The position numbers and the translations under genes are program-made. The notes beneath the pieces are model-generated. The model searched no databases. It was given only the letters and a program-made list of their open reading frames with translations, and was not told where the DNA came from. A stretch of DNA of 64,000 bases from Vibrio sp. 14G-20 (lineage in GTDB: Bacteria > Pseudomonadota > Gammaproteobacteria > Enterobacterales > Vibrionaceae), in the NCBI RefSeq assembly GCF_026241515.1, contig NZ_JAPHPW010000005.1, positions 124,001 to 188,000 of the forward strand, read 5' to 3'. Positions 8,596 to 18,096 of the stretch are shown piece by piece (positions within the stretch are counted from its first letter, which is position 1; the number at the start of each line of letters is the position of its first letter).

Positions 8596-10131
8596 TTAAC
8601 TTAATGCCGTTTTGAACCGTTCAACACGTGAGAATAGCAGCCAGTCCAATAATATCGCAGCCACAATCGTTGCTCCCGCGAGTGGAAACAGCACTGAAAT
8701 AACCACCACGGTTACCAAGCCTACTTTCCATAAGCCAGCATCACCAAACTTAGGTGGCGCTCCAAGCTTGCGTTGGCCAGAAGGTCTGCGCATCCACCAC
8801 ATCACGCCGCCAGTCACCGACACCACAATAAATGCAAAGCAGAACAGAGCGTTTAAAAGTTTATTGATGATACTGATGTCACCTTGGTGCAGAGAAATAC
8901 CGACCGCCAGTGTCTTAGCGATAAAATTGTAATCCTGCCAAGTCACCTCACCCAGAATACGACCTGAGTATTGGTCTAGGTGCGTGGTACGATCCTGAGT
9001 TGGATCGATGATGTCACCGCCCATAGTATTCGCTGTCACTGTGTAAACACCCGTTTCTGAGCGTGGGAAGTTCACCTTGTATTGCGTGAAACCAAGAGAT
9101 CGTGCTTTTTCGATCACATCATCAATAGCAAAGCTGCTTGCTGCCATCACATGTTGAGAGTGGTCTTCCCCCATATTGGAGTGATCATGAGGTTCAGACG
9201 CCTCTTTCGCGTGGTGTACATGTTCTGCAGGCTTATCCTGAGACAACGGCAGTGGTGTTTGTTCTAAGTTCCACGGAAGTTCTTCTTCCGAGCCATGATT
9301 AAGCGATGCATGCGTCTTATCAGACAAAGGAATATCATCCCACATTTGAGCAGGGAAAGTGCTCCATGCTTGGACTAACTTTCCGCCCCAGAATCCCGTC
9401 CACGCCAATCCTGAAAGAATAAACAGCAGTAGAATGAGAGATAACGTGCCGCCGATGTTCGCATGTAAATCACGCATAAGCACACGTGGTCCAGATGACA
9501 TTCTCAGCTTAAGAAAACCAGCACGGCTTGCGTTGTCTCTCGGTAGCCATAAGTAGATACCGCTGATAAGAAGTAGAATCGATAAGCTGATTGCCACTTC
9601 AATCAGGTAATCACCCCAATCGCCAATCAATAATGTGCCATGAATATCGTTCGCAAGTTCGTAGAGGCTTTCACTTCGTGGCACTTCACCGACGACTTCA
9701 CCAGTATACTGATTCACAGTGGCGAAAACCGATGTGCCGTTTTCCAGAGAGACTGAAAATCGGTTGGCAAAATCAGGTGCTTTGCTTGGTACGAACTGTG
9801 TCACCGCCCCCTGTGGGTATTGATTCTGTACCGCGGCTAGCTGCTGTGAAACCTTGACTGGTTCGCCCGATGCAACAATTTCAATCGCATCGTGATGGAA
9901 AGCAAGTTCGATTTCATCGTCAAACAGCATCACCAAGCCAGTAATACTCAGCATCAACATAAATGGGATAACAAACAGCCCTGCATAAAAATGCCAGCGC
10001 CAAGTTAAGAAGTAGAGGGTTTTATTGCGGTCATTTCTTTTTACATGGGTTTTCGAACCGGTTTTTGCACTGCTTGTAGACTGCGAAGTTGCTTGTGCCC
10101 TCGCAGAGGCTTGAGATTCATTTCTCAACAT
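8596..10131 (-). CDS. PepSY-associated TM protein with histidine-rich periplasmic loop
   Basis: This inner-membrane protein has the PepSY_TM architecture: helix 1 near residues 35-57 (FYAGLFVIPFMLMLSITGLVM), a PepSY-like periplasmic domain, further helices, a second periplasmic domain and C-terminal helices. Such proteins (PiuB type) are linked to iron, haem or siderophore reduction; the exact reaction is not settled. The loop near residues 300-340 is rich in His (HVHHAKEASEPHDHSN), which suggests metal binding. I start at the ATG at 10131 because AAGGAA lies 6 nt before it; the frame extends 8 codons further without a better signal. It is downstream of the DUF2946 gene, probably in one operon. 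Confidence 0.85.
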   Translation of the reverse strand: MLRNESQASARAQATSQSTSSAKTGSKTHVKRNDRNKTLYFLTWRWHFYAGLFVIPFMLMLSITGLVMLFDDEIELAFHHDAIEIVASGEPVKVSQQLAAVQNQYPQGAVTQFVPSKAPDFANRFSVSLENGTSVFATVNQYTGEVVGEVPRSESLYELANDIHGTLLIGDWGDYLIEVAISLSILLLISGIYLWLPRDNASRAGFLKLRMSSGPRVLMRDLHANIGGTLSLILLLFILSGLAWTGFWGGKLVQAWSTFPAQMWDDIPLSDKTHASLNHGSEEELPWNLEQTPLPLSQDKPAEHVHHAKEASEPHDHSNMGEDHSQHVMAASSFAIDDVIEKARSLGFTQYKVNFPRSETGVYTVTANTMGGDIIDPTQDRTTHLDQYSGRILGEVTWQDYNFIAKTLAVGISLHQGDISIINKLLNALFCFAFIVVSVTGGVMWWMRRPSGQRKLGAPPKFGDAGLWKVGLVTVVVISVLFPLAGATIVAAILLDWLLFSRVERFKTALS

Positions 10132-10242
10132 TATTATTTCCTTTGACACGCGCAAACGAACCTTCTGAAAAATCAGAAAGTCACTAAGGCATGTTTAACT
10201 TTACTTAATACTTTATTTTTTAATTATTTTAGTGGGTTAGGT

Positions 10243-10593
10243 TTAAGCAGTAACAAAGGGAGGGCCACGTGGGGCTTGCCTCGTGTAGCGTTCGCTTAGA
10301 GCCAAAAAAGCGTAGCTGTCTGAGACAATAAAACTCAGTCGAGTTGTCAGTAGTGTAGTTGGAAGTTCATCTTGGTGAAATGTGGAAAAATGACTAAACG
10401 GACACGGCTTACCTTTGTGAGTATTCGGTTCGCCTTCTTCAATTTGAACCAGTTCAAAGCCGTTGACCGTACACAACGACGCCCACACTCCCGCACTGTT
10501 ACCATGAGCATTGATAACAGGCATTAATGTTACTAAAGCCCAACTTAACGCTGTAGCAAGTAACATGGAGAGGTTGAACGAGGTTCGGCGCAT
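10243..10593 (-). CDS. DUF2946-family small secreted or membrane protein
   Basis: The 116-residue protein has an N-terminal hydrophobic segment (MLLATALSWALVTLMPVINA), two cysteines in the middle (SLCTVNG and KPCPFSHF) and the C-terminal APRGPP motif typical of DUF2946. DUF2946 proteins are often found beside copper or TonB-dependent metal genes, and the Cys and His residues suggest metal handling. It precedes the PepSY gene by 111 bp in the same direction, so the pair probably works in envelope metal homeostasis (inference). Confidence 0.75.
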   Translation of the reverse strand: MRRTSFNLSMLLATALSWALVTLMPVINAHGNSAGVWASLCTVNGFELVQIEEGEPNTHKGKPCPFSHFSTFHQDELPTTLLTTRLSFIVSDSYAFLALSERYTRQAPRGPPFVTA

Positions 10594-10781
10594 TATTCCA
10601 AATCTTTATAAATTCCCCTTATTATGAGGCACTTGCTATATAGGTAAACGTAAAGATTAACATCAGGTTAAAAAATTGAAGCTAACGCACACTCTATTTG
10701 GTTAAAAACTGGTTACAACAGAAGCGCTAATAAAATATTACGCACCTCAGTGCATCAAACTGATTAGAAAAAAGACAATAA

Positions 10782-10829
10782 AAAACGCCGCTTATATTTT
10801 CCTGAAAAAGGAAATATAAGCGGCGTTTT
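10782..10829 (-). terminator. Strong intrinsic terminator after cytochrome b562 gene
   Basis: A stem of about 20 bp (AAAACGCCGCTTATATTT with its complement, one bulged base) encloses a TGAAAAA loop, and A/T tracts lie on both sides. It is placed 45 bp after the cybC stop codon. Confidence 0.9.
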
Positions 10830-10873
10830 AGAAGTTGAACTTTGTTATCTGGTCACTCTAATGAACAAGCGAA

Positions 10874-11269
10874 TTAACCGAAGATCTTGCTCCAAATGCT
10901 TGGGTTACGTTTCTCGTGATATTCTTCGCGAAGGCCATCAATCGTGCGCAGTTCTTGCTGTGCCGCTTCAAAGTCACCTTGGTCTAGCTTCTGTTCAATG
11001 CTATCAATTGAAGCACTGATCTTTTTGAAGCCTTCCATGAAGTTGTCTTCTTTTTCTACTGGGTAAACACCCGTTTTCAGCTCTGCCACTAGCGTATCTA
11101 AACGAACGATAGGTTTCTGCATCTCTTCGATGTTTTGAGCTTCTGCCGCTTGTTTAAACGCAAGCTTCATTTCTTGCATGTTTTTCTTAAGGTCAACATT
11201 AGCAAATGCGTTGCCAGACATTACTGCAGCAGCGATTAAGCCAGATAAAAGGATTGAGCGAGTTTTCAT
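10874..11269 (-). CDS. cybC: Cytochrome b562
   Basis: A soluble periplasmic four-helix haem protein of 131 residues. A signal peptide (ILLSGLIAAAVMSGNAFA) is cleaved before NVDLKKNM. The likely haem-ligand methionine lies at the mature N-terminus (NMQEM) and the histidine near the C-terminus (EEYHEKRNPSIW). There is no CxxCH, so haem is not covalently attached, as in the b562 family. The C-terminus (KIFG) is typical. It is a monocistronic gene with its own terminator. Its physiological electron partner is not known. Confidence 0.9.
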   Translation of the reverse strand: MKTRSILLSGLIAAAVMSGNAFANVDLKKNMQEMKLAFKQAAEAQNIEEMQKPIVRLDTLVAELKTGVYPVEKEDNFMEGFKKISASIDSIEQKLDQGDFEAAQQELRTIDGLREEYHEKRNPSIWSKIFG

Positions 11270-11413
11270 TGTTTCTCCAAGTGAAACTGTGACTTTGAAG
11301 ATAGCGCCATCATGATTGTGGCACTTCGACTTTATTATTTTCGGCTAGTGTATACAAAAATCTGACAGGCACAAAAATTGATTGTGTCGAAATGCAAACC
11401 CACCGACATTCTC

Positions 11414-12160
11414 TTAAGCAAGAGCTGAGTATTCTGGGATGTCATTACGACCACGCAACGCCAAAAAGGCTAGGAATTGCTTTGGCGAATGGGTAATCAC
11501 CTTACTCGCATCCACGCCCATCTCATCAAGCAGTGAAGACACAAGATCCAGCCCGCCCACGTCTTGGCAGAAATGCGCATCACTTCCGGTAGTAATGAAC
11601 GCCCCTTTCGCTTTCGCGATTCTCGCGATCTCGAAACAACGGTCGACACTACCAACACGGCTATTGCCTTTCAATGTGGTGTTATTAATTTCGATCGCGA
11701 CGTTATGTTGGACTGCGCATTCAATCACAGCTTCAAAATCGAAATCAAAATTAGGGTTGCCTAAGTGACCAAGAGCATCGACTCGACCGCCCTTAATCAC
11801 ATTCAACAGCGCTTCTGTATGAGTGGCGACATCCGATGGACGAAATACTGGCTCGTGGAAGCTGGCAATCACCCAATCTAGGTTCTTATCCACGCTCGGA
11901 TGAATATCGATTTCACCCTGTGTGTTCATGATGTTTGATTCTACGCCGCGGATAATCGCAACGTCTTCGATAAAACGAGGAAGCACACGCTGGTTGCTGA
12001 AGAACCAATAGTGTGGCGCGCCCGGCATCGACTCTGAATGGTCGGTAGTGCAAAACATGTCTAAGCCATTTTGTTTTGCCGACTTAGCATTCTCGATAAG
12101 CGTGCTGTAAGCATGACCACTTGCGTATGTGTGGGTGTGAGTATCTACTTTGAGTTCCAT
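11414..12160 (-). CDS. PHP-domain phosphatase, YcdX type
   Basis: The 248-residue protein belongs to the PHP metal-dependent phosphoesterases, close to E. coli YcdX, a trinuclear-zinc phosphatase. Ligand motifs are visible in order: [14 protein letters not shown] (residues 6-19), [15 protein letters not shown], the Glu of [21 protein letters not shown] and the closing [11 protein letters not shown]. The physiological substrate is uncertain in the family; a link to swarming has been reported for YcdX, from memory. It stands alone, divergent from the HD-GYP gene. Confidence 0.9.
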   Translation of the reverse strand: MELKVDTHTHTYASGHAYSTLIENAKSAKQNGLDMFCTTDHSESMPGAPHYWFFSNQRVLPRFIEDVAIIRGVESNIMNTQGEIDIHPSVDKNLDWVIASFHEPVFRPSDVATHTEALLNVIKGGRVDALGHLGNPNFDFDFEAVIECAVQHNVAIEINNTTLKGNSRVGSVDRCFEIARIAKAKGAFITTGSDAHFCQDVGGLDLVSSLLDEMGVDASKVITHSPKQFLAFLALRGRNDIPEYSALA

Positions 12161-12447
12161 GAAACAATGCCCTCTAGCTTGGTCTCTAAACGTTTTTCAA
12201 AAAGGTATCCCTGAACCGCTTTCTGAAAAGGAGTGCCTCGTGGCAACAATTTAATCAGTTTATCAGTTGAAAGTGACAATTAGCACCAAAACGTAAGGCT
12301 TTATTATTACTTCGTTTGTGCCGCACGATAAAATTGATAGACCGCCTCTCCTACACGTATTCCATGCAAATCCGGTAATTGAGCCAATTTTTTGCAACCT
12401 ACTGAAGTTCGTCAATACTTAAACCAGTTCACAAGTTGGAGTGTTTG

Positions 12448-15400
12448 ATGAGACGAAGACGATATCCGCTGAGTATCCACATCACTAGCCTTTTCCTAAT
12501 TTTGACAACCTTTGTCGGTGCGGTATTGATATCAATAAGCTATCGGCATTCTCAAGAGTTGTTGTTAGGCACCGTGCGCGAGGTCAGTAATGAACATCGT
12601 GATAAGTTGGAATCGGTATTTAAACAAGCCATTGCTCCTGTCATCACCACCTTAAACGTAATGGCAGTTAGCCCGTTTGTGGCTCAACAAACCTCTTCGG
12701 TTGAAAAGGAGTCTTGGTTGGCCTCGGTCGATATCATCTTCAAACAAAATACTAACTTAGTCGCTCTGTTCTACGGCTCCGAGGATGGCGAATTTAGAAT
12801 TTTTCGCCCATTAAGCACCAACAAACAAAGAGCCGACAACAATGCACCCGCCAAAGCGACCATGATGGTCAGCAGTACCAATCTAGACGGCGAAAACTTC
12901 ATTACCTTTTTAGACGGTGCGCACCAAGTGATCAGCACCATGCAAGCCGAGAGTAAGTTCAATCCAACCACTCGACCTTGGTTTCGTAACGCAAAGCCAG
13001 ACGGCTCAATACAACTCTCTGAGCCCTATCTGTTCTATTTCCTGCAAACCAACGGTATTACGCTTTCTAGGCGCTCGGCAGATGGCAAGCATGTGGTGGG
13101 CGCTGACTTCACGCTGAGTTCACTCTCTTCTCAGATCAGTGAGCTGGCTTATTCTCCACAAACCAGACTCGCTCTATTTGACCAACACTTTAACCTTCTT
13201 GGTCAACATCAACTTAATTTAACGACCTCGAATCTCACACTCGAAGCTAGAAAAGCCAACACTAGTAATGGGCAAAGCACAGGTAAACTATCTGGTAGTG
13301 AGCAAGAACAAAGCTTCTTCAATATCCCTAAACGAGACCAAATTGAAGCGTTAAAAGCATCTGTTTTGGGCCCACTAATCTCAGATGAACAGAAATTTAA
13401 TCTCGACTTAAAAAACGTAGAGTACAACCTGAACACATGGGCACTGACCTTAACTCCGGTTGAGCTCACTCAAAACGTAACCCTCTATTTGGCAGAAGCA
13501 ACACCACACAATGAACTGCTTTCTGACCTTATCTCGATGCGTGACAAACAAGTGGCCGTCGCGATTGGAATGTTGTTCATCTGTTTCGGCATCGTGTGGC
13601 TGGTTGCAAATCGCTTATCTAAACCGCTCAATACCTTGATGCAACTGACGGATAACATCGCTCGGTTTGATTTCAGACGCACCCATTACCCCAAGAGTAT
13701 GATCAAAGAAGTGGCTAACCTCGCCCACTCGATTGAGCTAATGGAGCACACACTTCATGATTTGATAGCTCTGCTTCGAGACACCGCGGGTAATCAGGAG
13801 TTTTCGATTTTAGCCAAGAACATTGCCCATCAAAGCTACTTGATCACCAAAGCAGAAACCATCGTGTTATTTACCCAATCCGAAGAAAAGGATGTGTTTG
13901 ATACGGCAGCCAACCTAGCTATTTTGCCTTTCAAAGCGGACATCAATGACTTCATCAAACACACCCCGTGGCTGCTGTGTCAGCTCAGATCTGGAGAGAC
14001 GATCCACCTTAATCGAGAAGATAACGTACTCAACTATTATCAGGATTCGATCTTCAATTCAGACCTGTATCTGTTCCCGTTATTAAACCGCGAAAAGCTG
14101 TTGGTCGGCATTGTGGCGATTGGCTATGAAAGACCGATTACTAAGATGCAGGCAGACAAGCACGCCTTTTTGCGCGAGCTGCTGAGCTTTGCCGAAATCG
14201 CTAAAGACAACATCGATCAAATGCAGCAACAGAAAGACATGCTTAACGCTTTTATTGAGTTGATTGCCTCTGCGATAGATACCAAGTCGCCATACACTGG
14301 TGGACATTGCCAGCGAGTGCCTGAACTCACCAAATGGCTGACGCAAGCGATCATTGATGATGACCGTTACTACCCTCAGTTTTCACTTGATAGTAAGCAA
14401 TGGGAAGAGTTGATGTTAGCCGCGTGGCTACACGATTGCGGCAAGGTCACCACACCAGAATATGTGGTAGATAAAGCGACCAAGTTAGAAACGATTTATG
14501 ACCGAATCCACGAAGTTCGCATGCGATTTGAGTTGCTAAAACAACAAGCGGAAACCGACTACTGGAAAGCGATGGCGAACGGTGGACTTCAAGAGGAACA
14601 ACTTAAAATGCTCGAACAAAGCCTGTCTGAGCTGGATGAAGAGTTTGCCTTCGTTGCACAGTGCAACCTCGGTGGCGAATCGATGACAGAAGAGCAACTC
14701 GAACGCTTAGACCAAATCGCTCAACGCCAATGGAAGCGCACACTGGACGACCAACTCGGTTTATCTTGGTCTGAAAAAGAGAGATTCCGCACACAACAAG
14801 ACACGACAGAGAAAGGTAAAACTGAGACAACAAATACAGAACAGACTTTGCCAGTTATGGAGCCTCTACTTGCTGACAAACCCGAGCACAAAATACCTTG
14901 GGACAACGGCTTTAACCCGGCTGATGTGTGGCAAGAAGCGTTTGTGCTCAAGCCCGGAGAGGTCAAATACAATCAAGGTGAACTACACAATTTGAAAGTA
15001 CGTCGTGGCACGTTAAACGATGAAGAACGCTTTATGATCAACGACCATATTATTCAAACCTTCACCATGCTCAACAAGCTCCCTTACCCTTCTTACCTCA
15101 AGAACATCCCAGATATCGCTAGCGGTCACCACGAACGCATTGATGGCAAGGGCTACCCAAGAGGCTTGAACGAAGACCAACTGCCACTGCCGTCTAGAGC
15201 GATGGCAATTGCCGATGTGTTTGAGGCCCTTACTTCAAGCGATAGACCATATAAGAAAGGCAAGTTGCTCAGCGAATCACTCAACATCATGACCGACATG
15301 GCCACCAGCGGGCATATCGATCCAAAACTGTATTTACTGTTCTTAGAAAACAAAATCTATGACAAATACGCTGAGCGATTCCTTGAAGCTAACCAACGCT

Positions 15401-15462
15401 GTGAAATTGATCAGAACCAGCATATTGAACGAGTAAAAGAGTACATACGCTCTTTATTCTAG
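12448..15462 (+). CDS. Membrane sensor HD-GYP cyclic-di-GMP phosphodiesterase with large insertion
   Basis: The protein has about 1004 residues: TM1 (about 10-30), a large periplasmic dCache-like sensor (about 35-370), TM2 (about 372-392), HAMP, a GAF-like segment (about 450-600) and a C-terminal HD-GYP domain. The HD motif (WLHDCGKVTTPEYV) is at about residue 660 and the GYP motif (HHERIDGKGYPRGL) at about 893. They are normally about 60 residues apart, so about 165 residues are inserted between them, including a Glu/Gln-rich helical part. HD-GYP enzymes hydrolyse c-di-GMP, and the key residues are present. I start at ATG 12448 because GGAG lies 6 nt before it; a TTG four codons earlier lacks a site. 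The sensed ligand is unknown. Confidence 0.92.
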   Translation: MRRRRYPLSIHITSLFLILTTFVGAVLISISYRHSQELLLGTVREVSNEHRDKLESVFKQAIAPVITTLNVMAVSPFVAQQTSSVEKESWLASVDIIFKQNTNLVALFYGSEDGEFRIFRPLSTNKQRADNNAPAKATMMVSSTNLDGENFITFLDGAHQVISTMQAESKFNPTTRPWFRNAKPDGSIQLSEPYLFYFLQTNGITLSRRSADGKHVVGADFTLSSLSSQISELAYSPQTRLALFDQHFNLLGQHQLNLTTSNLTLEARKANTSNGQSTGKLSGSEQEQSFFNIPKRDQIEALKASVLGPLISDEQKFNLDLKNVEYNLNTWALTLTPVELTQNVTLYLAEATPHNELLSDLISMRDKQVAVAIGMLFICFGIVWLVANRLSKPLNTLMQLTDNIARFDFRRTHYPKSMIKEVANLAHSIELMEHTLHDLIALLRDTAGNQEFSILAKNIAHQSYLITKAETIVLFTQSEEKDVFDTAANLAILPFKADINDFIKHTPWLLCQLRSGETIHLNREDNVLNYYQDSIFNSDLYLFPLLNREKLLVGIVAIGYERPITKMQADKHAFLRELLSFAEIAKDNIDQMQQQKDMLNAFIELIASAIDTKSPYTGGHCQRVPELTKWLTQAIIDDDRYYPQFSLDSKQWEELMLAAWLHDCGKVTTPEYVVDKATKLETIYDRIHEVRMRFELLKQQAETDYWKAMANGGLQEEQLKMLEQSLSELDEEFAFVAQCNLGGESMTEEQLERLDQIAQRQWKRTLDDQLGLSWSEKERFRTQQDTTEKGKTETTNTEQTLPVMEPLLADKPEHKIPWDNGFNPADVWQEAFVLKPGEVKYNQGELHNLKVRRGTLNDEERFMINDHIIQTFTMLNKLPYPSYLKNIPDIASGHHERIDGKGYPRGLNEDQLPLPSRAMAIADVFEALTSSDRPYKKGKLLSESLNIMTDMATSGHIDPKLYLLFLENKIYDKYAERFLEANQRCEIDQNQHIERVKEYIRSLF

Positions 15463-15476
15463 ATTCTAAGTCTAAG

Positions 15477-15518
15477 GTTCTATGTTCTATGTTCTATGTT
15501 CTATGTTCTTTGTTCTAG
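15477..15518. repeat. 7-bp tandem repeat (GTTCTAT)
   Basis: Four perfect copies of GTTCTAT (15477-15504) are followed by two one-base variants (GTTCTTT, GTTCTAG). The array fills the 78-bp gap between the convergent HD-GYP and EamA genes where a terminator would be expected. Such arrays change copy number by slippage. Confidence 0.9.
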
Positions 15519-15540
15519 TTTTAGGCCATAAGCTCAACGT

Positions 15541-16551
15541 TTAGCTTTTAGCGGCAGAATCCAACGCTGCAGCATTCGTGAGGTCCATTGTCACTCGCGG
15601 TACTTGCTTAGCTTTCGTTTTACTGTGTCTTTTGGCCAATAATGTATTACTGATGCTCGCGACCACAATGAGGTTAATGCCAATCATCTGTTGAGTAGAA
15701 AACACATCATCAAAGAACAAGCCCTGCCATAACGCGCTAAACAGCATGTTAGTAAAAATTAACGGAGCCAATTGAGATCCGCTGTCTGCCAACTTGTACG
15801 CTTTCGAACGGAAGATCTGCGTATTAATGGTGAATAGTGCCAACCCGAGTGCGCCCAGCCCAATCCAACGTAAGTCATCAAAAGACAACAGCGCCGATAA
15901 GCTGCCTGTGCTTTCAATTGCCTCAGGAGCCGCAGAGACTGAAGTAAACACAACCATAGGAATCACAATGATTGCCGCAACTAAAAACGTCCATGCATTA
16001 AGCTCTGCTGGCGAGAGGCTCGTCTTAGACGCTCGATATAAGCTGACTTGTGAGCCTGAATTAAACATGCCTGCCAACAAACCCAGCAACAGCGCCGGTC
16101 TAAAAAACTCTGATCCAAATTCAAACTGCGACCAATCCCCTGCCATCAGGACTACGCCAACAAAGGTTATCGCTAAACAAACGATGGTCGTTGTATGAAT
16201 CTTAGTTCCGAATATTAATTTTTCTAACAACGGAATAAACAAAGGACCTGTACTGAATAACACTACACCTTCAACCAAGGTTAAGGTTTGCAATGACGTG
16301 AGGAAGCACCACTGACACGCCACCATAAAGATTGCACGCATCACCAAAGGCTTCCACATACCTCCCGATGGTTTGGTCACTTTGTAAAACATCAAGAATA
16401 AGAACAAAAACAGACTGGGTAGGAAAAAGCGTACAAAACTCAACAACGAAATGGGCATCGCTTCAGATAGATACTTGGCCATTAAGCCACTCAAAGACAA
16501 ACTGAACGTCGACAACAACATGAAAGTCGTCGCCTTGGTAATATCAGACAT
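15541..16551 (-). CDS. EamA-family (DMT) permease
   Basis: The 336-residue inner-membrane protein has about ten hydrophobic helices in two EamA repeats (from TTFMLLSTFSLSLSGLMAKYL and from SLYRASKTSLSPAELNAW). DMT permeases of this kind export or exchange metabolites such as amino acids; the substrate cannot be read from the sequence. I start at the ATG at 16551 because AGGAGG lies 8 nt before it. A GTG three codons upstream overlaps that site and is not used. It is divergent from a LysR gene with a 91-bp gap, the classical arrangement for a regulator and its exporter. Confidence 0.88.
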   Translation of the reverse strand: MSDITKATTFMLLSTFSLSLSGLMAKYLSEAMPISLLSFVRFFLPSLFLFLFLMFYKVTKPSGGMWKPLVMRAIFMVACQWCFLTSLQTLTLVEGVVLFSTGPLFIPLLEKLIFGTKIHTTTIVCLAITFVGVVLMAGDWSQFEFGSEFFRPALLLGLLAGMFNSGSQVSLYRASKTSLSPAELNAWTFLVAAIIVIPMVVFTSVSAAPEAIESTGSLSALLSFDDLRWIGLGALGLALFTINTQIFRSKAYKLADSGSQLAPLIFTNMLFSALWQGLFFDDVFSTQQMIGINLIVVASISNTLLAKRHSKTKAKQVPRVTMDLTNAAALDSAAKS

Positions 16552-16642
16552 AATTATCACCTCCTATGACACCCATTTTAGAGACGTGACGTGATGAAAT
16601 ATAGCGAGTAATATTAACGATAACTGTAAGGAAAACTTACCA

Positions 16643-17569
16643 ATGAAGAAACTCGTTCCGCTTAAATCCGTTTACGCTTTCATTGCTGTAGCTGAAACTG
16701 GCAGCATGACCGACGCTGCTAGGGTTTTGTATGTCAGCCACTCTGCGGTAAGCCAAGCTATCAAATCACTGGAACAACGGGTCAACAAACCGTTGTTTCA
16801 ACGTGTAGGTCGCCGTGTTGTGCTAAATGCCGCAGGTAAGCGATATTATCGAAAGGTCGCTCCCGCGCTCGAACAAGTAATCGAAGCCACAGAAGAATTG
16901 GCAAAAACACCTAACGATCATCGCATCACTCTCAACATGGTGAACTCACTCGCAATGCACTGGTGGATTCCCCGCGTCCCCGACTTCCAAGCTTTTGCTC
17001 CCTCACTCGATATCCGTATTTCCACTTTAACTGGCCCTTTTGATATCGAGCAGGAAGGCGTCGATATTGCCCTTGTGCACGGCAAACCGAATGAATGGGA
17101 TCAGTATTACAGCGAAAAGCTCGGCGATGATGATCTGGTTTTAGTCTGCAGCCCCGCACTATTGAAAAACCAAATGGGATTAAGCGTTGAACAACTCGTG
17201 AAACAAAACCCAACTATTGGTGTCTTTAACCCTAGGCGAAAGCATGACTGGCAAGTGTGGTGCGATCATTACCAAATCTCTATGCCCACCTTCCACAGTA
17301 ACTTAACGTTCGATGTTTCTATTCAAGCCGTACAAGGTGCAATTCGGTCACTTGGTGTATTGGTCACTCACCGCTTGTTTGTGAAAGATGACATTAGCCA
17401 CGGCATGCTGGTAGAGCTTGGTGAGCCAGTGGCTAATCCACACCAAGATTTCTATTTTGTTTGCCCAAAAAACAAATTAAAACAAGAAAGTGTGCTAAAA
17501 CTGAGAACATGGTTGAGGCATGAATTCACACGCTCAGAGACAACACTGAGCGATGTTATTCAAGAGTAA
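16643..17569 (+). CDS. LysR-family transcriptional regulator (GcvA-like)
   Basis: The 308-residue protein has the N-terminal LysR helix-turn-helix ([20 protein letters not shown], residues 13-32, then [11 protein letters not shown]) and an effector domain with [15 protein letters not shown] and [15 protein letters not shown] segments, as in GcvA-like regulators. It probably regulates the divergent DMT permease (inference). Downstream is the YbjQ gene, 58 bp away in the same direction. Confidence 0.92.
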   Translation: MKKLVPLKSVYAFIAVAETGSMTDAARVLYVSHSAVSQAIKSLEQRVNKPLFQRVGRRVVLNAAGKRYYRKVAPALEQVIEATEELAKTPNDHRITLNMVNSLAMHWWIPRVPDFQAFAPSLDIRISTLTGPFDIEQEGVDIALVHGKPNEWDQYYSEKLGDDDLVLVCSPALLKNQMGLSVEQLVKQNPTIGVFNPRRKHDWQVWCDHYQISMPTFHSNLTFDVSIQAVQGAIRSLGVLVTHRLFVKDDISHGMLVELGEPVANPHQDFYFVCPKNKLKQESVLKLRTWLRHEFTRSETTLSDVIQE

Positions 17570-17627
17570 GACCAAACTATCAATCCATACAGCGAGTAAC
17601 AGCTCATCAAGCTTACAAGAGGCCATT

Positions 17628-17948
17628 ATGATTATTACCACCACTCAATCTGTTGAAGGCAAACGCATTGTCGATTACAAAGGGGTTATCGCCGGAGAAG
17701 CCATTCTAGGGGTGAATGTTTTCAAAGATATGTTTTCAGGAATTCGTGACTTTGTGGGTGGACGTTCTGGCACCTACGAGAAAGAATTAGAAAAAGCACG
17801 CAACTACGCCTTCAAAGAGCTAGAACAAAAAGCCATTGAAGCAGGCGCGAACGCGGTGGTCGGAGTCGATATCGATTATGAAGTATTAGGAACGGGTAAT
17901 GGCATGTTGATGGTATCGGCGAGCGGTACGGCAGTGGTGGTTGCTTAG
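17628..17948 (+). CDS. YbjQ-family (UPF0145) protein
   Basis: A 106-residue protein of the YbjQ family, thought to form a pentameric ring and annotated as heavy-metal-binding domain, though its function is unproven. Typical features are the opening [18 protein letters not shown], the middle [18 protein letters not shown] and [14 protein letters not shown] start at 17628 because AAGAGG precedes this ATG and the family begins here; an in-frame start at 17553 overlaps the LysR gene and adds a poorly coding tail. Confidence 0.9.
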   Translation: MIITTTQSVEGKRIVDYKGVIAGEAILGVNVFKDMFSGIRDFVGGRSGTYEKELEKARNYAFKELEQKAIEAGANAVVGVDIDYEVLGTGNGMLMVSASGTAVVVA

Positions 17949-18026
17949 CCAGTGGCAAACCCATCGCTCAATAGCTCTATCCATCGAATAACGGATTCAG
18001 TCGCTTAATCATGTGATTCTCTAAAA

Positions 18027-18062
18027 AACGCCCCTTAGCTAAATCGCTAACTAAGGGGCGTT
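18027..18062. terminator. Bidirectional intrinsic terminator
   Basis: AACGCCCCTTAG pairs perfectly with CTAAGGGGCGTT across a 12-nt loop, flanked by A and T runs. It lies between the convergent ybjQ-like and M23 peptidase genes. Confidence 0.88.
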
Positions 18063-18096
18063 ATTGTATGCGTTGCCAAGTTAGATTTGAATATCT

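Noticed and set aside
14603..14972. Reverse-strand frames inside the HD-GYP insertion that might mark an inserted gene
   Set aside because: The forward frame is continuous through the insertion with normal codon use, and the reverse frames have no ribosome sites.
17553..17627. Longer start for the YbjQ gene
   Set aside because: It overlaps the LysR gene and adds a Ser-rich tail; the ATG at 17628 has a proper ribosome site and matches the family start.
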